Source of the DNA: JBBATK01 sp039810585
GTDB taxonomy: Bacteria > Bacteroidota > Ignavibacteria > Kapaibacteriales > NICIL-2
Assembly (NCBI GenBank): GCA_039810585.1
Contig: JBDHXF010000001.1
Location: forward strand, 62,001-126,000
Reading direction: 5' to 3'
DNA length: 64,000 bases
The first letter of the stretch is position 1; every line of letters starts with the position of its first letter. Below are positions 53,283-62,509 of the stretch, piece by piece. The notes beneath the pieces are model-generated. The model was not told where the DNA came from. It did no database searches and worked only from the letters and a program-made list of their open reading frames with translations. Made by a program: the position numbers and the translations under genes.

Positions 53283-53780
53283 TCATCCGGCCGAGCGAGG
53301 AGAGGCGTTTCGTGAGTGTTGCACTACCACCTCGCGCAATTGAACCAAAGATTGCACCAGATCGTGCTCGTCATGAAAGGAGCTGGTACGAATGCGGAGC
53401 AGACGACGTCGGCTGCGAAGGCGAATCTTTACCAACTTGAAGGCTCCACGAACCTTGATAATTTTTTCGCGCCCGATACTCATTTTGCTGATGTCGTCGA
53501 TAGATATAACGCGCTCACGAAAACGATTCCTTAGTATGATTCCGCGTTCGTCCACAACCAAGCTGCGCTTCATGAGCCAGCTAATAAGCAGTCCCAAACT
53601 CGAAAGCAAGATGAACGCCAGCAGCAAAATCAGCAGTGGATCCATCAACACGATTTGAATGCGACCCGAGCTCATTCCTTCTTTCAGACCACGCACGAGG
53701 GCATAACCAATAAGCGCAACCGCGTAGATGGCGATGCCTTTCCAGTAAAACTCAAGACGATATGTGTACTCTCGATTCAC
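53283..53780 (-). CDS. Membrane protein with PH-like domain
   Basis: The product has 165 aa if started at the GTG at 53780 (MNREYTYRLEFYWKG); the frame continues upstream into metG but that part is not plausible protein. Two hydrophobic segments (about residues 13-30 IAIYAVALIGYALVRGL and 42-68 DPLLILLLAFILLSSLGLLISWLM) precede a beta-rich bacterial PH-like domain (SLVVDERGIILRNRFRERVISIDDISKMSIGREKIIKVRGAFKLVKIRL). The function is unknown. It follows metG by 79 bp on the same strand. Confidence 0.65.
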   Translation of the reverse strand: MNREYTYRLEFYWKGIAIYAVALIGYALVRGLKEGMSSGRIQIVLMDPLLILLLAFILLSSLGLLISWLMKRSLVVDERGIILRNRFRERVISIDDISKMSIGREKIIKVRGAFKLVKIRLRSRRRLLRIRTSSFHDEHDLVQSLVQLREVVVQHSRNASPRSAG

Positions 53781-53859
53781 GTGATCTTTCGATTGAAGTC
53801 CATGCGAAACTAGGCAGAGCTCTAAGCACCGCAAAAAACGAGCAGAGAGAGGTTCGGCT

Positions 53860-56100
53860 TTAGCGGACCTCGGCACCGACCGGACTCGGGTCGATGGGGC
53901 TGATGAGCGACAGACCGCTGTCGCTATTGGCAGCCAATAGCATTCCCTGCGATACATGTCCCATCAGCTTTGCAGCCTTCAAATTCACCACCACCACCAC
54001 CATCTTACCCACTAACTGCTCAGGCGAATAATATTGGGCGATACCGGCAAGGATTTGTCGTGTATCTGCCCCTGTGTCCACTTGAAGCTTCAGCAACTTG
54101 TCTGACTTTGGAACCCGTTCCGCTTCCAAAACACGTGCGGTGCGAAGTTGGATTTTTTTAAAGTCATCAATTGCTATCAACACATTCTCGGGCTTGTGTT
54201 CCTTGGACTGCACCGCCGGTGTCGGTGTAGCTTTCTCCGTTGATGCAACGAGCGGTGTCCCAAGTTTGGCTTGCAGGGCGGCGATAAAACCGTCCTCCAC
54301 CTTGTGAAACAGAATTTCCACGTCACCCAATACCCGGCCCTGCGGCACCTTTGCCTGCGATATCTCGTCCCAATATTTTTTGGCCGCCACTCCGTTTTGC
54401 GCCTCACCACACACGGAATGATCGTCACCGATCATGCGTTGAATGCTCTCAGCAACGCTGGGCATGATGGGTGCAAAAACGATGGAGAGCGAGCGAAGCG
54501 ATTGCGCGCAAAGAAACAGCGTCTTGGCACAGGCATCGCGATCCGATTTCACTGTTTTCCATGGTTCGGCATCATTGAAGTACTTGTTTGCCGCACGAGC
54601 CACATTCATGCTCTCATTTAACGCATCACGAAAACGGTAGGATCGATAGTGTGCTGCAATAGCCTGGGAACCGAAATACAGCGATGCTAGGAAGCTGAGG
54701 TCTTGCTGTGAGAAGTAGCGCAGATGACGGTCTGCATAGCGCTCTACCGCCTCAGTAACGCTCAGACCTTGATCGCGTCGAAAATCCTCCAGCACTAAAT
54801 CCCAGGCTTCCAGAAGCTTGGCGTAGCGCTCGGGCAGATGGGGAACCTTGCCTTCAAAGTTGTTTTTGAGGAAGGTGAGACTACGGTTGACGAAGTTTCC
54901 GACAATTGCCGCCAACTCATTGTTGGTTCGGGTTTGATAATCCTGCCACGAGAAATCGCTGTCGCGGGTTTCCGGAAAATTCATTGCCAAGGCGTAGCGA
55001 AGAGCATCGCGCTGCAATGGACTCGGCAGCTCGGTCATCGCATCGCGCAGATCGATACTCCAGTTCCGTGACTTGGAGAATTTCTGTCCCTGCAAATTCA
55101 AAAACTCGTTTGCCGGAACATTCTCAGGGATCACGTAGCCGCCACGTTCCATGAGCATGGAGGGGAACATCAGGGTGTGAAACACGATGTTATCCTTGCC
55201 AATGAAGGCCACGTATTCTGTCGGCACATCCGGATGCTCCGGAGGCGGTTGCAGCCACCACTCTTTCCAAGCCTCGGGATGACCCTGCAGAGCACCCCAA
55301 GTTTTTGTTGCCGATATATAACCGAGAACAGCATCAAACCATACATAGAGAACCTTGCCTTTGGCTTGCTCAAGCGGGACCGGAACTCCCCAGCTGAGGT
55401 CGCGCGTTATGGCTCTATCTCCCAAGCCTTGTTTAAGCCAGGAGCGAGATTGCTGCAGAACGTTATCTTTCCAATCGTTGGCGTGTCCCTCGATATACGC
55501 CTCCAATCGCTGCTGAAACTCACCGAGAGGATAATACCAGTGTGTAGCTTTTCGTACGACGGGTGTATTTCCGCTCACCAGACTTCGTGGGTTCTTTAAC
55601 TCCAATTGATTGTAGTAGGCACCGCAGGTATCGCACTGATCACCTCTGGCACGATCGGAGCCGCAATTCGGACAAATGCCTTCCACATAGCGATCGGGCA
55701 AGAACATGTTTGCCTGCTCGTCGTAGAACTGGTCCTCTTCGCGTTCGCGCAGTAAGCCTTTGTGATAAAAATCCAAGAACCACTCTTGCGCTAATTCTCT
55801 GTGCTCGGCTGAGGAAGTTCGGCCATAATAATCGAAGGACCACCGAAAGGCTTCAAAAGCTTTTGAGTTTTCGCCGTGATAGTGATCGATAATCTGTTGC
55901 GGACTCACTCCCTGCTTTTCGGCTGCAATGGTGATGGCCACACCGTGTTCGTCGGATCCACAAATGTAGAGTGCCGCTTCACCGTAAAGCCGTAAGAAAC
56001 GAGCGAACATATCCGCCGGCAGATAGGCACCGGCAATATGGCCAAGGTGCAAATAGCCGTTAGCGTAAGGGAGAGCTGATGTAAGGAGGTATTTCTTCAT
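53860..56100 (-). CDS. metG: Methionine--tRNA ligase (long, zinc, dimerising type)
   Basis: The protein has 746 aa. It is a class I synthetase charging initiator and elongator tRNA-Met. The HIGH motif lies in SALPYANGYLHLGHIAGAYLPADMFARF, the connective-peptide zinc knuckle is CPNCGSDRARGDQCDTCGAYY, the KMSKS variant is GQKFSKSRNWSIDL, and a C-terminal EMAP-II-like tRNA-binding/dimerisation domain occupies about residues 635-746 (IDDFKKIQLRTARVLEAERVPKSDKLLKLQVDTG). The leader contains a large hairpin (56135-56181). It starts divergently from the T9SS/OmpA pair. Confidence 0.97.
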   Translation of the reverse strand: MKKYLLTSALPYANGYLHLGHIAGAYLPADMFARFLRLYGEAALYICGSDEHGVAITIAAEKQGVSPQQIIDHYHGENSKAFEAFRWSFDYYGRTSSAEHRELAQEWFLDFYHKGLLREREEDQFYDEQANMFLPDRYVEGICPNCGSDRARGDQCDTCGAYYNQLELKNPRSLVSGNTPVVRKATHWYYPLGEFQQRLEAYIEGHANDWKDNVLQQSRSWLKQGLGDRAITRDLSWGVPVPLEQAKGKVLYVWFDAVLGYISATKTWGALQGHPEAWKEWWLQPPPEHPDVPTEYVAFIGKDNIVFHTLMFPSMLMERGGYVIPENVPANEFLNLQGQKFSKSRNWSIDLRDAMTELPSPLQRDALRYALAMNFPETRDSDFSWQDYQTRTNNELAAIVGNFVNRSLTFLKNNFEGKVPHLPERYAKLLEAWDLVLEDFRRDQGLSVTEAVERYADRHLRYFSQQDLSFLASLYFGSQAIAAHYRSYRFRDALNESMNVARAANKYFNDAEPWKTVKSDRDACAKTLFLCAQSLRSLSIVFAPIMPSVAESIQRMIGDDHSVCGEAQNGVAAKKYWDEISQAKVPQGRVLGDVEILFHKVEDGFIAALQAKLGTPLVASTEKATPTPAVQSKEHKPENVLIAIDDFKKIQLRTARVLEAERVPKSDKLLKLQVDTGADTRQILAGIAQYYSPEQLVGKMVVVVVNLKAAKLMGHVSQGMLLAANSDSGLSLISPIDPSPVGAEVR

Positions 56101-56134
56101 GAAGACGGAAAATGGAGACCGGTAAAGACCTGCA

Positions 56135-56181
56135 GGGAATCATGATACGTGCCGCCGGAGGCGTCACGTATCATCGTTCCC
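56135..56181 (-). promoter_or_regulatory. Large hairpin in the metG leader
   Basis: Arms ATGATACGTG/CACGTATCAT (10 bp) enclose CGCC-GGA-GGCG and are extended by an outer GGGAA/TTCCC. The hairpin ends 35 bases before the metG start. It shares the ATACGTGCC core with the hairpin after the glycosyltransferase gene (62467-62505). No T-box core was recognised. Confidence 0.7.
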
Positions 56182-56377
56182 TTGCATCGTGCAAAGATAC
56201 AGCAGACCTTCTGCCATGTGGAAAAGGAGCCTACGATTGGATTGCGAATCACAACCATTCCTCCATCGCCTGTGCCTGTCACAATGGCAATTTCAACGGC
56301 GTTAAACTGCAGGCGAGATGCCGGCCTGTGGGACTTGAAATTCGTATTTTGTCGCTCGTGTTCATGCACCACGCACC

Positions 56378-59146
56378 ATGCCGTTCACCCTTCGCATACT
56401 AGCCCTTTGCACCCTGCTTGGCGTGGTAACTCATGCTCAAGTGGCTATTGTGCAAAGCGTTGATCTGCATCGGTTTCCGTCCATGCGCGCCCGAATATTC
56501 GCCTTCGACTCGCTGGCACACCCGGTGTCGTTGCATCCCACGCGCGACCGCCTCGTGTACGATTCCCCGACGCGTCAAACAATTGGTGTTATTTCCTGCG
56601 AGTCCACCGCTCCTTCTCAAAACATTTCGGCGGTATTGGTCTTCGATGGTTCGATGCCCGAACTCTTTCCTGTCTATCGCGATGCCATGCAATGGTGGAA
56701 CGAGCGGGTTGATTCTACATCGCAAACAGCACTTGTTGAGTACGGGAGCCGACCGTATTTGGTCCGTGACTTAGTCAACAAACCCGACACTCTGTTGAAG
56801 TCTATTGAGACCTTTCAACCTCTCACAGCCTCGAATCTCGAGCGGGCGCTTAACGATTCGCTCTGTGGCGCGTTTGCCATCTTGTCAAGGGCCACGGCTC
56901 GCCGAGTCGCGATCCTCATTTGCACCGCTCACCATCCGCTCAGCTCGCGAACGATCGACTCGCTGGCCGCAGCGCACGACGTACAGATTTCGGCAATCTG
57001 TGTGGGCATCAGCGCCGACACCGCATTGCGCGGCATCGTTGTGCGGTCCGGCGGCGTGGTAGTGGACAATTGTCCGAACACCGGAATCCCTACAGCACTG
57101 AAAGCTCTCGGCACCATCGCCACGGGCACAACGGCTTGTATGATTGATTGGAACAGCGATTCGACGGCCTGCTCAATTCAGCGGCAAGCGCGATTTGACA
57201 TCAAGTCGTTGGGAGTATTCGCAAGTTGGGCTTATACTATACCGGATAGCATGCGAGCACACCTTAGCGCAAGTCCGCTCATCGTGGATTTTGGAGATGT
57301 CGCTTCGGGCAACAGCGCCGATACCGTGATCGTGCTAACAGCCAATGGGCGCACCATTGCGGTTCAAGCAGTAGAAATCGACAATCCGGAATTTGAACTC
57401 ACACAGCCGCTGGGAGGGCTACATCTTGGAAAAGGAAAGCAATTCGCTTTGCATCTACGGTTCAACAGTTCGGACGACTTCCAGCGGTATGCCATTGCCC
57501 GCATTATCAACGATGCCTGCGACACCATAACGTGCTATTTGCTCGCCAACCATCAACCCAATCCTGCTTTTTCTCCGCTCTTCGACTCCTTCAATAATGG
57601 AGAAAAGGTCTACGCCGGATCGCGGCAGATCATTCGATGGATCGGCACTCCCCCCACGGATTCCGTCCATGTTGAATTTTCTGCCGATGGAGGGGGTCAC
57701 TGGATAGTGATTGCGGACACCGTAACCGGTTTGCAGACTAGTTGGAAAGTTCCGGATATAAGCTCGCAGCGTTGCTTTCTGCGTATTGCGCAAATCCATC
57801 AAGATCTCTATCACTACTCCAACTCCTTCAGCATCATCCAACCGACGATAAAGCCCGGAATTCTGTCATGTGGAACAATTCGCCTGTCCGAAGAATTCGT
57901 CGTGCCGAGCGCTACCATCCTGTGCAATCCTTTGAGCGTGCCTCTGAGCATCGACTCACTGAGTGGTGAAGACTCGCAATTCATCCCGGTTTCCGGTTGG
58001 CCGGTTCAGCTCTCCGCGGGAGCTTGTGCGCGCATTGCGGTTTTGTGTACGCCTGCTCAAACGGGTCTTCTTCGCGACACTATCAGCGCCTACACCAACC
58101 AAGGTCTTCTTCGCATCCCAATAACCGCGCTCGTGAAACCTGCCTACGCAACTGTACCAGACTATGTCATGATTGGAAGGATACCAATCGGACAAAACTT
58201 CGATACCCTCGTCAATTCTGCACTCTGCAAGGCCAATGCTAATGTTGTGCATGTGCTGGATGCCGTGCAGGACTTTCCGGATATCGCGCATTTTTCAATG
58301 CCGGAACAAGTGAAGAACCAAACATTGACAACGGAGGATCCGTGCAAGGGACTACGCTTTCAGTTTAACTGTACGCAAATTCAACGCTTCAGCTCGAGGG
58401 TACGGGTAGTAAGCGATTCCGGAACCTACGAGTTTGTGCTATTCGGAGAAGGAATTTGCGCGCCTCCGGAACCGCACTATGGAATTGAGATACCGGACAG
58501 TATCACCGTTGCCATAGGCAGCACAGTGGATGTACCCATTCGCTATTATCCGGCTCCGTACACCTACCGAAAAATGAAGCGACCCTACACCATGGAAGTG
58601 CGCTTCGATAAGTCGATACTCTTTCCCACGGGCGATACTCCACTGGGAGTGGTGGAAGGTGATCAACGTGTGCTCAAGATTTCAAGTACGGGTTTTGAGG
58701 ACGGCGACACGTTGGTGCTGCTACATTTCAAGAGCGCAATGGGCCTGAGCGATCGTACCTTCCTCAGTATCGGAGGCTTCAACTGGCTTGACGAATGTCA
58801 GTACCATCCGGTTCTTAGCGGAGGTCGCGTATTTCTGAGCAACGTGTGCCGTGCCGGCGGCTTACGCGAGTACGTGAGCGGCGATACGCTGAAGTTCAAC
58901 CTCGTCGAACCCAACCCCTCGCATGAGCAGGTGGATCTTCATTTTACAGCGCGGGAAATTGGAGCACACCAGCTAACACTGTACGATATGTTTGGCAGAG
59001 TGGTGCGAGAGGTATTTCGGCAGGACTTGGATATTGGACACTATGAGTCTGTGATCGATGTGCACGATCTCATCAGTGGCGACTACTATGCAGTGCTCAA
59101 TACGCCGACCGGAAAAATCACTGCCGTGATTGGAGTGGTGCATTGA
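56378..59146 (+). CDS. Secreted vWA-like / ASH-repeat protein with T9SS sorting domain
   Basis: The protein has 922 aa. A signal peptide (TLRILALCTLLGVVTHAQ) is followed by a von Willebrand A-like domain (about residues 85-235; NISAVLVFDGSMPELFPVYRDAMQWWNERV, RVAILICTAHHPLSS), two choice-of-anchor/ASPM-SPD2-Hydin-type modules (about 290-390, SPLIVDFGDVASGNSADTVIVL; about 490-600), a Ig-like unit, and a cohesin-like segment (about 700-830). The C-terminus is a type IX sorting domain (FNLVEPNPSHEQVDLHF ... LYDMFGRVVRE ... ISGDYYAVLNT). The MIDAS DxSxS of typical vWA domains is altered (DGSMP). The stop overlaps the start of the next gene, so the two are coupled. Confidence 0.82.
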   Translation: MPFTLRILALCTLLGVVTHAQVAIVQSVDLHRFPSMRARIFAFDSLAHPVSLHPTRDRLVYDSPTRQTIGVISCESTAPSQNISAVLVFDGSMPELFPVYRDAMQWWNERVDSTSQTALVEYGSRPYLVRDLVNKPDTLLKSIETFQPLTASNLERALNDSLCGAFAILSRATARRVAILICTAHHPLSSRTIDSLAAAHDVQISAICVGISADTALRGIVVRSGGVVVDNCPNTGIPTALKALGTIATGTTACMIDWNSDSTACSIQRQARFDIKSLGVFASWAYTIPDSMRAHLSASPLIVDFGDVASGNSADTVIVLTANGRTIAVQAVEIDNPEFELTQPLGGLHLGKGKQFALHLRFNSSDDFQRYAIARIINDACDTITCYLLANHQPNPAFSPLFDSFNNGEKVYAGSRQIIRWIGTPPTDSVHVEFSADGGGHWIVIADTVTGLQTSWKVPDISSQRCFLRIAQIHQDLYHYSNSFSIIQPTIKPGILSCGTIRLSEEFVVPSATILCNPLSVPLSIDSLSGEDSQFIPVSGWPVQLSAGACARIAVLCTPAQTGLLRDTISAYTNQGLLRIPITALVKPAYATVPDYVMIGRIPIGQNFDTLVNSALCKANANVVHVLDAVQDFPDIAHFSMPEQVKNQTLTTEDPCKGLRFQFNCTQIQRFSSRVRVVSDSGTYEFVLFGEGICAPPEPHYGIEIPDSITVAIGSTVDVPIRYYPAPYTYRKMKRPYTMEVRFDKSILFPTGDTPLGVVEGDQRVLKISSTGFEDGDTLVLLHFKSAMGLSDRTFLSIGGFNWLDECQYHPVLSGGRVFLSNVCRAGGLREYVSGDTLKFNLVEPNPSHEQVDLHFTAREIGAHQLTLYDMFGRVVREVFRQDLDIGHYESVIDVHDLISGDYYAVLNTPTGKITAVIGVVH

Positions 59147-61053
59147 CGAAGCATTGGTGGACCATACTTGCGTGTATCGTGTGTGGTGCTACCATACTTC
59201 ATGCTGACGATGCAGATACGAACAAACGGTTTCGGTTTGGAGCCACACTCGGTGCGACGCTCAATTTTCACGCCGCAAGTTTCGGATCGCTCGCCGGATT
59301 CCCGTCCTGCTGTCCCGAGTACACCTCCGGCTCGGGCGTTGCTCCCGCGCTCGGCCTATTGGCAGAGATTCCCTTAAGTTCTTCCGTCAGTCACATCATC
59401 CGAGCCTCTCTCTCCGATTTAGGTGCTGATCTGGGAGCTGCCGAAACAACGCCTGTCATTGTCAATAATCAGGTTGTGACTGCGCGTATTCAGCACAGTC
59501 TCACCGCCATCATCAAGGGTATTGCGGTTGAACCTGACGTGTATTTCCGCCTGGGTCGATCCATTGGTTTATACACCGGTCTCCGGTGCGACTTTTCACT
59601 CAAGGGAGAAATTTCCCAAAAAGAGGAACTTGTCTATCCTCTGGTTGGAACATTTGAGAACGGCAAGAGAATTCGCAATGAGCAGGACGGCGTGATTTTC
59701 GCTTTACAACCAATTGTGGCCTCCGCTGTTGGGGGAATTCGTTGGGAACTTCCGATGAACAAGGACGCCTCGCTTCTGCTCATTCCGGAACTAAGTTTGT
59801 CGTTCGGCCTCAATACCATTACCGCTAGTGAACAATGGCGAGTACACACGCTGCGACTGGCAACAAGCATCGTGTTTCAATCTCCGAAACCCTTCACCAC
59901 GGTGACTCCGTGGGTAGACAACACGCCTCTTGGCGTAGAGCTCAGCGCCTTTCCTTTCGACGGTACACACGAAAATCCAAATGGCATTATGAGCGTTGAA
60001 GAGAGCGAACGCATCGACTTCCAACCTCTGCTTCCCTGCGTGTTTTTCGACTTTGAAAGTGATGTATTGCCGGCACGGTATACCACGGTAACGGATACTG
60101 ACATCGATAGTTTCCGAGTGAGCGACGCCAGCAAACCCACTGCACTGTCCACCTACTACAACATCTTGCCAATTATTGGACGTCGATTGAGGCAGCACTC
60201 TCGTGACTCCATCAGCATCATTGGTCGAATTGATCCCGCCGAGAGCAACGCCGTAGAGCACGCAAAGAAGCGCGCCGATCAGTTGGCCTTTTATTTCCGT
60301 CGCATATGGGGCATCGATCGAACCCGTATCCATCTGTCGGTTGAAGCAGCCGATACCTTGTTCAACGAAGCGAACGCCGCCCTACAAGGGGCGCAAAACC
60401 GTCGCGTAGATTTTAAAGCATCCGAACGGATTTTGTCTCCGGTTCAGTTCCGCGACACCTTGCGTCAAGTCAGTCCTCGATTTATTCGCATCCGTCCTCA
60501 AGCCAAGGGTGGAGCTGCGGTGGATCAATGGGATATCAGCGTGTATCAAAAATCGACGAAGCTGAAAACGTTCAATGGAAGCGGAAGTCTGCCTTTTAAG
60601 TTTACTGCCGATGTTATGGAGAATCCATTCGTTGTCATCAACGACTCGCTTCGGGTGATGGCCTTGGTGAGTTCGAAGGACGGTAGTGCTGCATCCGCTG
60701 CCGTGGCGTTACCGACCTCGGTGTTGAGCCTGGGCCGCAAACGACAAGAAGGTTTGAGCGACACGCTAACCATCCGCACGCAGCTCCTGCAACTACGATC
60801 AAGCTTGATGAGTCCGTCACGCCAACTGCAAATGCAATCGGTGACCGCTCTCTACAACCAGCGCTCGTCGCTGAATCTTGTTGATTATAGCGATACAACA
60901 ACGGAAGGCGCGAAAAATGTTCTCCAAGAACTTAAACTCTCCGGCTCTTCCGTTAACGTTAGCGCCGCCGCTTCCCCCCACTACTCAAATATGTTCCCGG
61001 AAAGTCGGGCGTACAATCACAGTGTTGACATTATCGTACACAGTGTTCAATAG
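59143..61053 (+). CDS. Outer-membrane beta-barrel protein with OmpA-like domain
   Basis: The protein has 636 aa. Translation starts at a TTG (59143) overlapping the upstream TGA, giving a signal peptide (WWTILACIVCGATILHAD). Residues about 28-260 look like an outer-membrane barrel (alternating hydrophobic strands, FRFGATLGATLNFHAASFG; LYTGLRCDFSLKGEIS). An OmpA-like domain follows (about 300-430, PCVFFDFESDVLP ... ISIIGRIDPAES ... HAKKRADQLAFYFRRIWGIDRTRIHL ... QNRRVDF), then a CARDB/Ig-like region and a partial second OmpA-like end (NVLQELKLSGSSVNVSAAAS ... YNHSVDIIVHSV). It shares the IWGID-containing OmpA variant with the 913-aa protein at 11555. It is likely a peptidoglycan-tethered partner for the T9SS cargo encoded upstream. 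Confidence 0.8.
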   Translation: MTKHWWTILACIVCGATILHADDADTNKRFRFGATLGATLNFHAASFGSLAGFPSCCPEYTSGSGVAPALGLLAEIPLSSSVSHIIRASLSDLGADLGAAETTPVIVNNQVVTARIQHSLTAIIKGIAVEPDVYFRLGRSIGLYTGLRCDFSLKGEISQKEELVYPLVGTFENGKRIRNEQDGVIFALQPIVASAVGGIRWELPMNKDASLLLIPELSLSFGLNTITASEQWRVHTLRLATSIVFQSPKPFTTVTPWVDNTPLGVELSAFPFDGTHENPNGIMSVEESERIDFQPLLPCVFFDFESDVLPARYTTVTDTDIDSFRVSDASKPTALSTYYNILPIIGRRLRQHSRDSISIIGRIDPAESNAVEHAKKRADQLAFYFRRIWGIDRTRIHLSVEAADTLFNEANAALQGAQNRRVDFKASERILSPVQFRDTLRQVSPRFIRIRPQAKGGAAVDQWDISVYQKSTKLKTFNGSGSLPFKFTADVMENPFVVINDSLRVMALVSSKDGSAASAAVALPTSVLSLGRKRQEGLSDTLTIRTQLLQLRSSLMSPSRQLQMQSVTALYNQRSSLNLVDYSDTTTEGAKNVLQELKLSGSSVNVSAAASPHYSNMFPESRAYNHSVDIIVHSVQ

Positions 61054-61155
61054 TGCATGGTGCCGTTCGTGCACCTCGGTAAAGATTTCCATGCGTTCCA
61101 TCCATGCTACAGCGAGATGCATAGCCTAGGATGAGCGAAGTCGCCCACCCCACGC

Positions 61156-61857
61156 TCAGCGCTCTGATTCATGTTCCTGCCGGCGTCGTATGCCCTTCAG
61201 CGCTTCCCGTACACTCAATGGATGGAGCTCGACTCGTTCTACAAAGCGTTGAACATAGTCTGCATCGGTGTACGAGTACTGCCTCAGCGCCCAACCAATG
61301 GCTTTGCGTAGAAAAAACTCCTTCGACCCCCGATGTGGTAGTATGGCTTGCTCCAATAGGCGCAGGTCGGTGTTTGCCTTGTACCCCAATTGGAAGATAA
61401 TCGCTGTACGATTTAACCACATGTTATCTGCACCTATCCACCGATGAACCGTCTTCAAACGTTGCTCCGGAAAGCGTACGAAGTGGGGGCCTACGATACG
61501 CGCCGCCAGATAATCAACCGTGTCCCACCACGACTTCTGCACAATGCACTCCTCGTGCCAAACAATGCTGTGCTCGTCCACCTTCCGAACCATTCTCTGG
61601 CTGATATCCATCGCGGCATACTGAAACTCCCGCTGTGGTAGGCTCCAGAGTTTTCGCACAATCATGGCCATGTCTGCCGCTTCCGGTAAGCCCTGCTCTC
61701 TGAGCGCTTCGCGAACGATGCTTTGCCTCAGGGGCGCAGGAATTCCGAAAAACTCAAAATTATTCTTCATGTAGGCGGCGGCACCTACCGCGCGTTCCGG
61801 GTCTGCTGCTTCGCGAAATACGGTTGTTAGATGCGTAATAAGTGGATGCATGAACAT
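61156..61857 (-). CDS. DNA alkylation repair (AlkD-like HEAT-repeat) protein
   Basis: The protein has 233 aa. It is all-alpha with HEAT-like repeats and the AlkD family signatures YMKNNFEFFGIPAPLRQSIVREAL, LWSLPQREFQYAAMDISQRMVRK, KSWWDTVDYLAARIVGPHF, WIGADNMWLNRTAIIFQLGYK and FFLRKAIGWALRQYSYTDADYVQRFVE. AlkD enzymes excise N3- and N7-alkylpurines without flipping the base. The Trp, Asp and Arg residues of the cleft (WWDTVD, LRKAIGWALR) are present. An internal ATG two codons downstream (61851) is an equal start candidate. Confidence 0.93.
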   Translation of the reverse strand: MFMHPLITHLTTVFREAADPERAVGAAAYMKNNFEFFGIPAPLRQSIVREALREQGLPEAADMAMIVRKLWSLPQREFQYAAMDISQRMVRKVDEHSIVWHEECIVQKSWWDTVDYLAARIVGPHFVRFPEQRLKTVHRWIGADNMWLNRTAIIFQLGYKANTDLRLLEQAILPHRGSKEFFLRKAIGWALRQYSYTDADYVQRFVERVELHPLSVREALKGIRRRQEHESER

Positions 61858-62042
61858 GGTGCGAGGTTGTGGTACGAAGTTGAGTCCTGAGCTGCAGGCA
61901 AGTTATTTCAGTTAGAGTGCAGAGTCAAGCTACTAAGCCGGCAATTTCGTCGGGAATTTTGCACGGTATGACGAGAAACTTGTACTGTGGAAAAGTGTGG
62001 GCAGAGATAATTTGCATCCAATCACTACTTATCTTCATTCTT

Positions 62043-62393
62043 ATGAAACACTTTTTTATCACCCTGCTTATGTGCAGTTTGTTTGTGGGCGTTGGAGCGT
62101 TTGCTCAGGGCACCACGAAAACTGACACCTTACATGTTTCCGGCAATTGCGGTACCTGTAAGAAGAAGATTGAGTCGCCGTTTAAGCATACCGACGGAGT
62201 GCAAAGTGCTACGTGGGACAAAAGCACGAAGCTCTTTATCGTCGAATATGATCCCACCAAAATCACCTTGGACAAGATCAAGGAAATGATTGTCGCCCAA
62301 GGATATGATACCGAAGACTTGAAGGCGAGCGATGAAGCATACGCCAAGCTCCCGAAGTGTTGTCGCTACCGCAGCGGCCCGCACGGTGAATAA
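62043..62393 (+). CDS. Exported heavy-metal-associated (HMA) domain protein
   Basis: The protein has 116 aa. The ATG at 62043 opens a signal peptide (MKHFFITLLMCSLFVGVGAFAQ); the upstream in-frame ORF is excluded. The HMA fold follows: TDTLHVSGNCGTCKKKIESPFKHTDGVQSATWDKSTKLFIVEYDPTKITLDKIKEMIVAQGYDTEDLKA with the metal-binding GNCGTC. A distal CC pair (KCCRYRSG) could add a second thiol site. It is probably a periplasmic copper or zinc chaperone or scavenger; the metal is not known. No metal-transporting ATPase is adjacent. An AT-rich TAATTTG box lies 35 bases before the start. Confidence 0.85.
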   Translation: MKHFFITLLMCSLFVGVGAFAQGTTKTDTLHVSGNCGTCKKKIESPFKHTDGVQSATWDKSTKLFIVEYDPTKITLDKIKEMIVAQGYDTEDLKASDEAYAKLPKCCRYRSGPHGE

Positions 62394-62466
62394 CACCCTG
62401 CCCAGGCTCTCGGCTATTCCTGCGCTTGTGGGTTGTAGCAATGGGACATGGTGTTCTGCTTGATAC

Positions 62467-62509
62467 TTTTAATACGTGCCTTGCTCTGCAAGGCACGTAT
62501 TAAAATCTC
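62467..62509 (-). repeat. Dispersed hairpin element, copy k (18-bp stem)
   Basis: A perfect stem TTTTAATACGTGCCTTGC / its complement (62467-62505) with a TCT loop is followed by TCTC. On the minus strand GAGATTTTAATACG begins directly after the glycosyltransferase stop codon, so the constant block and stem are merged. The A/T ends make it a plausible bidirectional terminator. Confidence 0.75.

Noticed and set aside
53781..53957. N-terminal extension of the PH-like membrane protein into metG
   Set aside because: The extension lies within the metG 3' end and has Arg/Ser/Cys-rich random composition; the GTG at 53780 gives a normal membrane protein start.
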